From Colimorpha sp045576855 (GTDB taxonomy: Bacteria > Bacteroidota > Bacteroidia > Bacteroidales > P3), in the NCBI GenBank assembly GCA_045576855.1, contig JAZNHG010000019.1:1-12377 (forward strand): a stretch of 12,377 nt of DNA. Reading direction: 5' to 3'. The notes below the pieces were generated by a model, which saw only the letters and a list, made by a program, of their open reading frames with translations, was not told the origin of the DNA and made no database searches. The translations under genes and the position numbers were made by a program. Below are positions 7,310-12,377 of the stretch, piece after piece; positions within the stretch are counted from its first letter, which is position 1, and each line of letters starts with the position of its first letter.

Positions 7310-7364
7310 GGTAGGATGGTGGTAGGATGGTGGTAGGTTGATGGTACGTTGGTGGTAGGATGAC
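7310..7364. repeat. 11-bp tandem array, five units (array B)
   Basis: Five exact-length 11-bp units begin at 7310, 7321, 7332, 7343 and 7354, consensus GGTAGGATGGT. The first two units are identical and the others carry 2-3 changes. Like array A, the unit opens with GGTAG and the plus strand almost lacks C. It lies between the divergent purN and acpP promoters. Confidence 0.9.
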
Positions 7365-7389
7365 CCTTGTTAGGGCGGAGGGTGGCGTA

Positions 7390-7417
7390 ATGATGAATGA
7401 TGAATGTAGAATGATGA
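7390..7417. repeat. 7-bp tandem array ATGATGA, four units
   Basis: Four contiguous heptamers start at 7390, 7397, 7404 and 7411. Three are ATGATGA and the third is ATGTAGA. The array lies 25 bases after the 11-bp array B. Confidence 0.85.
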
Positions 7418-7451
7418 ATTCCAGTTAACTACATACTCTACACCGCCAACC

Positions 7452-7486
7452 GAACACTGAGCACTGCTCACTGAACACTGAACGCT
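7452..7486. repeat. 7-bp tandem array GAACACT, five units
   Basis: Five contiguous heptamers start at 7452, 7459, 7466, 7473 and 7480, consensus GAACACT, with one or two substitutions in the second, third and fifth. A decayed heptamer rhythm (ACCAGCT, ACCAACC) may continue to 7500. I have an unverified impression that similar heptamers recur between genes in Bacteroidales. Confidence 0.85.
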
Positions 7487-7500
7487 ACCAGCTACCAACC

Positions 7501-7740
7501 CACACCCTCTCAACGTTCATTTGGATTTTGCAAATAAATTTGGTGCAGAACGGTGTTTTTTTCCGTCCGTCGCAGCCTTTGGCATGAAGATGACACGGTT
7601 ACGCACGGCCTGCATGGCAGTCGACGGCCGGTGGAAGCGACCGCGTAGGGCTGCCGAAAAGCGGGTGCCGAAGATGCGAAAAACGGGTGAAAATAAATTC
7701 GTATGGGGTAAAAAACATGGGAAAAACACAATGTTTCGTT
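7501..7740. other. GC-rich intergenic island with TAAATTTG box, nature unknown
   Basis: TAAATTTG at 7535-7542 matches the -7 consensus on the plus strand but has no -33 box at a proper distance. It is followed by about 130 GC-rich bases and then an abrupt AT-rich stretch from about 7690. Within the island CGGCC and GGCCG enclose CTGC-ATG-GCAG (about 7607-7633), a potential RNA hairpin. Overlapping short frames of about 70 codons exist on both strands, none with recognisable features. It could be a small RNA, a dispersed repeat or a decayed gene. I cannot choose. Confidence 0.35.
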
Positions 7741-7816
7741 AAAAAAAATTAAAATTTATAATATTTTGTATCAATTGCTTATGGTTTAGAGTAGGGTTGG
7801 GAAATGTTAAATATTG

Positions 7817-7846
7817 TTGTTGTATCAGAAATTTTTCGTTTCTTTG
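7817..7846 (+). promoter_or_regulatory. Promoter of the acpP operon
   Basis: TTTCTTTG (7839-7846) matches TAnnTTTG with one mismatch and is followed by CA. TTG at 7817-7819 stands 19 bases upstream, the expected -33 spacing. The leader would be about 25-30 bases, AT-rich, with AGAAGAAA just before the ATG at 7879. Confidence 0.65.
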
Positions 7847-7878
7847 CAGCCAGTTTTTAACATTAAAAATAGAAGAAA

Positions 7879-8115
7879 ATGTCAGAAATTGCTACTAAAG
7901 TTGTCAGTATCATCACCGACAAACTGGGTGTTGAAGAAAGTCAGGTTGTGCCCGAGGCCAGCTTCACCAACGATCTTGGCGCTGATTCGCTTGACACCGT
8001 CGAGCTGATCATGGAGCTTGAGAAGGAATTCGACCTCTCCATTCCCGACGAGGAAGCCGAGAAGATTGTTACTGTTGGCGACGCCATCGCTTTCATCGAG
8101 AACAACAAGAAGTAA
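7879..8115 (+). CDS. acpP: Acyl carrier protein
   Basis: This small acidic cytoplasmic protein carries growing fatty acyl chains on 4'-phosphopantetheine. The 78 residues have the usual family length. The attachment serine is Ser37 in the canonical motif GADSLDTVELIMELE (34-48), followed by the acidic recognition helix II and the conserved IPDEEAEKIVTVGDA (54-68). It leads the acpP-fabF-rnc gene set, and a terminator-like hairpin follows its stop codon, which would let acpP be expressed above fabF. Confidence 0.98.
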   Translation: MSEIATKVVSIITDKLGVEESQVVPEASFTNDLGADSLDTVELIMELEKEFDLSIPDEEAEKIVTVGDAIAFIENNKK

Positions 8116-8134
8116 AAAGACTTCACTGTGTGTG

Positions 8135-8182
8135 GACGTTGAAGCGACGGACATGTCCGGGCTTCAACGTCTTTTGTTTTTT
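8135..8182 (+). terminator. Intercistronic terminator/attenuator between acpP and fabF
   Basis: An 11-bp perfect stem (GACGTTGAAGC at 8135-8145, GCTTCAACGTC at 8161-8171) encloses a second perfect palindrome, CGGACATGTCCG (8148-8159), and is followed directly by TTTTGTTTTTT. This has every hallmark of an intrinsic terminator, yet fabF begins only 24 bases later in the same direction with no obvious promoter between, so partial read-through is likely. Confidence 0.88.
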
Positions 8183-8205
8183 GGAATAACGTCGTCCAAC
8201 CCGTT

Positions 8206-9450
8206 ATGGAGTTGAAAAGAGTTGTTGTCACCGGACTCGGCGCGCTGACCCCGGTGGGTAACGATGTCCCTGCCTTATGGGACTCGCTGGTTGCCGGTGT
8301 GAGTGGTGGCGGACCCATCACCCGTTTTGATGCTGCTAAGTTTCGAACCCGTATTGCTGCAGAACTGAAGGGGTTCGACCCATTGAACTATTTCGACCGC
8401 AAGGAGATGCGCCTGCTTGACGGCTATACTGTCTATGGTCTGGTGGTCGTAGACGAGGCGCTGCGCGACGCCGGCCTGACCGACGAGAATATCGACAAGA
8501 CCCGCATGGGTGTCGTCTGGGGTTCGGGCATGGGCGGAGTCACCAGTCTGCAGGACGAGATAATCGAATATGCCCAGCATGACCGCACACCGCGCTTCAG
8601 TCCCTACTGGGTGCCGAAGGTCATTATCGACATCTGCGCCGGACAGATAGCCATACGCCACGGCCTGCGAGGCCCCAACTATTGCACGGCGGCGGCCTGT
8701 GCCTCCAGTGCGGCGGCCATCAGCGATGCCTTCAACCTTATCCGTCTGGGCAAGGCTGATGCCATGATAGCCGGCGGCAGCGAATGTGCTGTGATAGAGG
8801 CCGGCATAGGCGGTTTCGGCAATATGCGCGCCCTCTCTACCCGCAACGACGACCCGCAGACGGCCTCGCGCCCCTTCGACAAGGACCGCGACGGATTCCT
8901 GCTGGGCGAGGGTGCCGGCACGTTGGTGCTCGAAGAGCTGGAGCATGCCCTTGCGCGCGGCGCGAAAATCTATGCCGAGGTGACAGGTGCCGGCCTTTCG
9001 GCCGATGCCTACCACATCACTGCCTCGCATCCCGACGGGCTGGGCGTAATCAATGCTATGCGTCAGGCGGTCGAGGAGTCGGGCATGCAGCTCGAGGATG
9101 TGGACCACATCAACACCCACGGCACCTCCACTCCCATCGGCGACATATCGGAGCCCAAGGCCATCGTCGGCCTCTTCGGCGAGCATGCCTACCATATCGG
9201 AATCAACAGCACCAAGTCCATGACGGGCCATCTGCTGGGTGCAGCCGGTGCGGTGGAGAGCATTGCCACCATTCTGACCATCAAAAACGGCATCATACCG
9301 CCGACCATCAACCACTTCACAGACGACCCCGACATCCCGGCGCTCGACTTCACCTTCAACAAGGCCCGCCGCCGCGATGTGCGGTTTGCCCTGAGCAACG
9401 CCTTCGGATTCGGTGGACACAACGTCTGTCTGGCTTTCAGAAAGTACTAG
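8206..9450 (+). CDS. fabF: 3-oxoacyl-[acyl-carrier-protein] synthase II (KAS II)
   Basis: This condensing enzyme elongates acyl-ACP with malonyl-ACP in type II fatty acid synthesis. The 414 residues match the usual FabF length. The Cys-His-His triad is intact: Cys165 in TAAACASSAAA, His305 in NTHGTSTPIGD and His342 in TKSMTGHLLGAAGA, with Lys337 conserved. Each is offset by two from E. coli FabF (163, 303, 340, 335). The N-terminus VVVTGLGALTPVG (6-18) and C-terminal NAFGFGGHN are also typical. The active-site Cys followed by A, with GHLLGAAGAVE, favours KAS II over KAS I or III. It lies between acpP and rnc, two bases before the rnc ATG. Confidence 0.97.
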   Translation: MELKRVVVTGLGALTPVGNDVPALWDSLVAGVSGGGPITRFDAAKFRTRIAAELKGFDPLNYFDRKEMRLLDGYTVYGLVVVDEALRDAGLTDENIDKTRMGVVWGSGMGGVTSLQDEIIEYAQHDRTPRFSPYWVPKVIIDICAGQIAIRHGLRGPNYCTAAACASSAAAISDAFNLIRLGKADAMIAGGSECAVIEAGIGGFGNMRALSTRNDDPQTASRPFDKDRDGFLLGEGAGTLVLEELEHALARGAKIYAEVTGAGLSADAYHITASHPDGLGVINAMRQAVEESGMQLEDVDHINTHGTSTPIGDISEPKAIVGLFGEHAYHIGINSTKSMTGHLLGAAGAVESIATILTIKNGIIPPTINHFTDDPDIPALDFTFNKARRRDVRFALSNAFGFGGHNVCLAFRKY

Positions 9451-9452
9451 CC

Positions 9453-10202
9453 ATGTCTCTCTTTGCCCGCAGGAAGGAAAGCCCCGAGTTCTACCGTTTC
9501 TTCAAGAACGTGTTGGGCTTCTGTCCGCGCCGCACGGAGTTGTACCATATTGCCCTCACTCATCGCTCGTCGTCGTCGGTCGACCACGGTCACCGAATCA
9601 ACAACGAGCGGTTGGAGTATCTGGGCGACGCTGTGTTGGGCTCCATCGTGGCGGAGTATCTCTACCGCAAATATCCCATGAAGGGCGAGGGCTTCCTGAC
9701 GGAGATGCGCTCCAAGATAGTCAGCCGCAAGAGTCTGGGCACCCTGGCGCGGAAGATAGGCTTGCCCGAACTTGTGGAGCACCAGCGCGGACAGGAGGGC
9801 TCGTTCAAGAGCCTTGGGGGCGATGCCTTCGAGGCACTCATCGGTGCCGTATATCTGGAAAAGGGCTTCCGCTTCACGCGGCGGTTTGTTATAGACAAGC
9901 TGCTCTGCACCTACCTCGACATCGACCAGTTGGCACAGACCGACTGGAACTTCAAGGGCAAGCTCATAGACTGGGGCCAGAAGAACCGCAAGAAGGTCAC
10001 CTTCGAGGTGGTGCGCACCATCATGCGCGACCGTGACGGGCGCCGCGAATACGAGTGCCGCGTCAATATCGGAGGCCAGCCCCAGCAGTCGGCCATCGGC
10101 TACACCATCAAGAGCGCCGAACAACTGGCCGCCGAGAAGACCTACAAGGCCATCGTGGCCGCCGCCGCAGAGGGCCAAAATAATTCTGCGTCTGTACAAT
10201 AA
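9453..10202 (+). CDS. rnc: Ribonuclease III
   Basis: This double-strand-specific endoribonuclease processes rRNA precursors and structured mRNAs. The 249 residues start two bases after the fabF stop codon; the frame is open further upstream inside fabF, but residue 1 here begins family-like sequence (MSLFARRKESPEFYRFFKNV). The nuclease signature NNERLEYLGDAVL (50-62) supplies Glu52, Glu55 and Asp59; Asp124 and Glu127 in GGDAFEALIGA complete the metal site. The double-stranded RNA-binding domain follows at about 172-240 (NFKGKLIDWGQK, then SAEQLAAEKTYKAIVAAA). A basic N-terminal extension of about 20 residues precedes the domain. Co-transcription with fabF is strongly implied by spacing. Confidence 0.96.
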   Translation: MSLFARRKESPEFYRFFKNVLGFCPRRTELYHIALTHRSSSSVDHGHRINNERLEYLGDAVLGSIVAEYLYRKYPMKGEGFLTEMRSKIVSRKSLGTLARKIGLPELVEHQRGQEGSFKSLGGDAFEALIGAVYLEKGFRFTRRFVIDKLLCTYLDIDQLAQTDWNFKGKLIDWGQKNRKKVTFEVVRTIMRDRDGRREYECRVNIGGQPQQSAIGYTIKSAEQLAAEKTYKAIVAAAAEGQNNSASVQ

Positions 10203-10210
10203 ATTGTCCG

Positions 10211-10242
10211 GTTTGCAGTTATGAAAGAAAAATACTGCAAAC
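10211..10242 (+). promoter_or_regulatory. Inverted repeat just before the phospho-sugar mutase start
   Basis: GTTTGCAGT (10211-10219) and ACTGCAAAC (10234-10242) are perfect 9-bp inverted arms separated by 14 A-rich bases. The right arm ends one base before the ATG at 10244, so an RNA hairpin would cover the ribosome landing site. There is no T-tract, so it is not a terminator. It could equally be a DNA operator. Confidence 0.6.
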
Positions 10243-10243
10243 T

Positions 10244-11995
10244 ATGGATATCAATACTCTTAACATCGACGAGAGCGCCAAGCTGAATGCCCAGGCATGG
10301 CTTGACGGCGAATATGACGAGGCCAGCAAACAGGCTATACGCGACATGGCGGAGCAGAACCCGCAGGAGCTCAACGAGAGCTTCTACCGCCATCTGGAGT
10401 TCGGCACCGGCGGTCTGCGCGGCATCATGGGCGTGGGCACCAACCGCATGAACCGCTACACGGTGGCTATGGCCACCCAGGGCTTGGCCAACTATGTGAA
10501 AGCACAGTTTGCCGACGAGAGCGAGCTGCGCGCCGCCGTGAGCCACGACAGCCGCAACCACAGCCGCGAGTTTGCCGAGATTACCGCCTCGGTGCTGGCC
10601 GCCAACGGCTTCAAGGTCTACCTCTTCGACGGTATGCGCCCCACGCCGGAGCTGAGCTTCGCCGTGCGCCACTTCCACTGCCACACGGGCGTGATGGTCA
10701 CCGCCAGCCACAACCCCAAGGAGTACAACGGTTACAAAGCATACTGGAGCGACGGCTGCCAGCTCACCGCTCCGCACGACACCGCCGTCATCGACGAGGT
10801 GCTGAAAATAAAAGCCGTCTCCGACGTCAAGATGAAGGGCGGCGAGCAGAACATAGTCACCATCGGCGAAGAGGTCGACAGGGTGTACCTTGCCCGCGTG
10901 GAGCAGAACGCCCTGAACCCCGAGGTCATACGCAAGCACCATGACGTGAAGATAGTGTACACGCCGCTGCACGGCACAGGCATCGTCCTCATCCCGCGCA
11001 TGCTGAAGCAACTGGGCTTCACCAACGTGAACGTGGTGGAGGCACAGGCCGTGCCCGACGGCAATTTCCCCACCACCCCCAGCCCCAACCCCGAGGAGAA
11101 ACCGGCTATGAAGATGGCCGTCGACCTGGCCCGGCAGATAGATGCCGACATCGTCTTCGCCAGCGACCCCGACGCCGACCGCGTGGGTGTGGCTGTGAAG
11201 CGCCCCGACGGCGAGTGGATGCTCCTGAACGGCAACCAGACCATGAGCGTGCTCTTCTACTACATTGTGAAGCAGTGGCAGGAGAAGCAGCTGCTCAGCG
11301 GCAACGAATACATGGTGAAGACCATCGTCACCAGCGAGCTGCCGGCCGACATAGCCACCCGTGCCGGCATCAAGATATACGATGTGCTGACGGGCTTCAA
11401 GTTCATCGGAGGCAAGATACGCGAGCTGGAGGGCGTGGAGACCTTCATCGCCGGCGGCGAGGAGAGCTACGGCTACATGATAGGCGACTTTGTGCGCGAC
11501 AAGGACGCCGTCAGCGCCTGCTCGATGATTGCCGAAATCGCGGCCTGGGCGCTGGAGCAGGGCAAGACCTTCTTCGACGTGCTGGTGGACATCTACCGCC
11601 AGTATGGCTTCTACAAGGAGGGTCTGGTCAGCGTGGTGCGCAAGGGCAAGGCCGGCGCCGAGGAGATACAGCAGATGATGCGCGACTACCGCAACAACCC
11701 CCCGCAGGAGATTGACGGCGAGCGCGTGGTCTGCATCAAGGACTACCAGTGCCTGGAGAGCCGCGACCTGCTGACCGGCAAGGTGACCAAAATCGACCTG
11801 CCGAAGAGCAACGTGCTGCAGTTCTTCACCGACAAGGGCAACAAGATAACCGTGCGCCCCAGCGGCACCGAGCCCAAAATCAAGTACTACTTCTCGGTCA
11901 AGGCCGACCTCTGCTGCAAGGAGTGCTTCGACCAGACCAACGACGCCCTCGACGCCAAGATAGAGAGCATCAAACACAGTATGAAACTGGTGTAG
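10244..11995 (+). CDS. Phosphoglucomutase-type phospho-sugar mutase
   Basis: This member of the alpha-D-phosphohexomutase superfamily probably interconverts glucose-1- and glucose-6-phosphate; some relatives also use mannose or pentose phosphates, so specificity is not certain. The 583 residues match the long PgcA/PGM2-like type. All four active-site elements are present: the phosphoserine loop TASHNPKEYNGYK (153-165, Ser155), the magnesium loop DPDADR (308-313), the sugar-specificity loop GGEESYG (404-410) and the phosphate-binding loop RPSGTEPK (538-545). An early GTGGLRG motif near residue 53 is also typical. It sits 41 bases after rnc on the same strand with no promoter seen, so it probably joins that transcript. 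The inverted repeat before its ATG may tune its translation. Two terminators follow. Confidence 0.94.
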   Translation: MDINTLNIDESAKLNAQAWLDGEYDEASKQAIRDMAEQNPQELNESFYRHLEFGTGGLRGIMGVGTNRMNRYTVAMATQGLANYVKAQFADESELRAAVSHDSRNHSREFAEITASVLAANGFKVYLFDGMRPTPELSFAVRHFHCHTGVMVTASHNPKEYNGYKAYWSDGCQLTAPHDTAVIDEVLKIKAVSDVKMKGGEQNIVTIGEEVDRVYLARVEQNALNPEVIRKHHDVKIVYTPLHGTGIVLIPRMLKQLGFTNVNVVEAQAVPDGNFPTTPSPNPEEKPAMKMAVDLARQIDADIVFASDPDADRVGVAVKRPDGEWMLLNGNQTMSVLFYYIVKQWQEKQLLSGNEYMVKTIVTSELPADIATRAGIKIYDVLTGFKFIGGKIRELEGVETFIAGGEESYGYMIGDFVRDKDAVSACSMIAEIAAWALEQGKTFFDVLVDIYRQYGFYKEGLVSVVRKGKAGAEEIQQMMRDYRNNPPQEIDGERVVCIKDYQCLESRDLLTGKVTKIDLPKSNVLQFFTDKGNKITVRPSGTEPKIKYYFSVKADLCCKECFDQTNDALDAKIESIKHSMKLV

Positions 11996-12044
11996 GGAAA
12001 TTTGCTCTGTTGAATCATTGAGAAGTACATAAACAATAGAGAGA

Positions 12045-12073
12045 GGCATGCGCCCAGGTGCATGCCGCTTTTC
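12045..12073 (+). terminator. Terminator after the phospho-sugar mutase gene
   Basis: GGCATGC (12045-12051) and GCATGCC (12060-12066) form a perfect 7-bp stem with an 8-base loop. After GC comes TTTTCT. It lies about 50 bases past the stop codon. Confidence 0.75.
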
Positions 12074-12141
12074 TGTATCGACAGAATTTAACCGCTGTCG
12101 GAAAAAAGGTCCGGCGGTGCAAATTGCATCGTGTGCGACCT

Positions 12142-12182
12142 AAAAAAACCGCCCTTCGGCAGGCGTGCCGACGGCGGCTTTT
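12142..12182. terminator. Bidirectional terminator-like hairpin
   Basis: Nested stems CCGCC/GGCGG (12149-12153, 12173-12177) and CGGCA/TGCCG (12157-12161, 12166-12170) form one GC-rich hairpin flanked by seven A on the left and TTTT on the right. It could back up the preceding terminator on the plus strand. The stronger T-tract is on the minus strand, which would suit a leftward transcript entering from beyond the window. Confidence 0.75.
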
Positions 12183-12300
12183 CCGGGCTCGCGGCCGACG
12201 CGGCCTGTGGACGGCGGGAAATGCAGATGTGGCTGAAAACCAACCAGATAGACCATGTTGGGTATAACAGCCTGCAAATCAGGGGCAACGGGCTGTCTGG
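12183..12300. other. Intergenic stretch, no gene seen
   Basis: I see no credible coding frame, RNA gene or promoter here. Short frames that cross it also run through the terminator hairpins. Confidence 0.5.
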
Positions 12301-12377
12301 TCCGTGTCCCCTCCGTGTCATGTCCGAGTCCGGTCCGAGTCCCCTCCGACGGCCGTCGGAGGGGACTCGGCAGTGGG
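12301..12377. repeat. 11-bp tandem array, about five units (array C), ends in a palindrome
   Basis: Units starting at 12301, 12312, 12323, 12334 and 12345 all begin TCCG and are exactly 11 bp long, consensus near TCCGWGTCCCC. Two further 11-bp steps (12356, 12367) begin TCGG. The fourth and fifth units form the left arm of a perfect palindrome. The array may continue beyond the window. Confidence 0.85.
12335..12370. repeat. Perfect 36-bp palindrome
   Basis: The 18 bases 12335-12352 (starting CCGAGTCCCC) are the exact reverse complement of 12353-12370 (ending GGGGACTCGG), with no spacer. As RNA it would make a very stable hairpin, and as DNA it could extrude a cruciform. No T-tract is visible on the plus strand within the window, so it is not called a terminator. 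Confidence 0.9.

Noticed and set aside
7310..7486. Possible CRISPR array in the repeat cluster
   Set aside because: The units are 7 or 11 bp and contiguous without spacers, and no cas genes are present.
7510..7742. Three small frames of 70-73 codons on both strands
   Set aside because: Several frames are open at once over the same GC-rich island and none has a recognisable feature or start signal. I kept the region as of unknown nature.
8275..9420. A 381-codon open frame antisense to fabF
   Set aside because: fabF is complete with an intact Cys-His-His site. The antisense product shows no motif and only reflects codon bias.
8784..9452. Upstream extension of the rnc frame inside fabF
   Set aside because: The extension is an out-of-frame reading of fabF. 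RNase III sequence begins at the ATG at 9453.
10142..12049. A 635-codon open frame on the minus strand, longer than the mutase gene it covers
   Set aside because: It is antisense to a complete mutase with all four active-site loops. Its product is unusually rich in Val, Leu, His and Gly with no domain, as expected from the mirror frame of a GC-rich gene.
12058..12321. Short frames on both strands at the right end
   Set aside because: Both cross the terminator hairpins and show no coding features.

Overview
The window looks like chromosomal DNA of a fairly GC-rich member of Bacteroidota, most likely order Bacteroidales. Four things point there: promoter -7 boxes of the TAnnTTTG type ahead of ompA, purN and (with one mismatch) acpP; genes that mostly lack a clear Shine-Dalgarno sequence and have AT-rich leaders; a DUF6266-type protein, a family I know only from Bacteroidota; and the acpP-fabF-rnc gene order. 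Genus cannot be read from the sequence. || Layout, left to right. (1) 36-812, minus: a DUF6266-like protein of unknown function. (2) 813-1342: a 530-bp non-coding stretch with an 11-bp-period repeat array, a 22-bp direct repeat and the pgi terminator. (3) 1343-2650, minus: pgi, glucose-6-phosphate isomerase, divergent from (4) 2871-4154, plus: a secreted OmpA-family protein with barrel, coiled coil and peptidoglycan-binding domain. (5) 4177-4206: a 13-bp-stem hairpin serving two convergent units. (6) 7083 to 4237, minus: a tight operon of purN, a GT4-type glycosyltransferase and a second OmpA-domain protein with a cysteine-rich, possibly jelly-roll N-domain. (7) 7084-7878: a 795-bp divergent intergenic region with short tandem arrays (11-, 7- and 7-bp units) and a GC-rich island of unknown nature. 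(8) 7879-11995, plus: acpP, a strong intercistronic terminator-like hairpin, fabF, rnc, then a phosphoglucomutase-type phospho-sugar mutase. (9) 11996-12377: two terminators, then another 11-bp-period array ending in a perfect 36-bp palindrome at the window edge. || Together the genes cover central sugar-phosphate metabolism (pgi and the mutase act on glucose-6-phosphate), fatty acid synthesis (acpP, fabF), RNA processing (rnc), purine synthesis (purN) and envelope structure (two peptidoglycan-anchoring OmpA-type proteins and a glycosyltransferase). The coding content is ordinary housekeeping. I found no convincing new defence, mobile or biosynthetic system. The unexpected content lies between the genes: three separate arrays that all repeat every 11 bp, two 7-bp arrays, a long palindrome built from array units, and regulatory-looking hairpins before fabF and directly before the mutase start codon.
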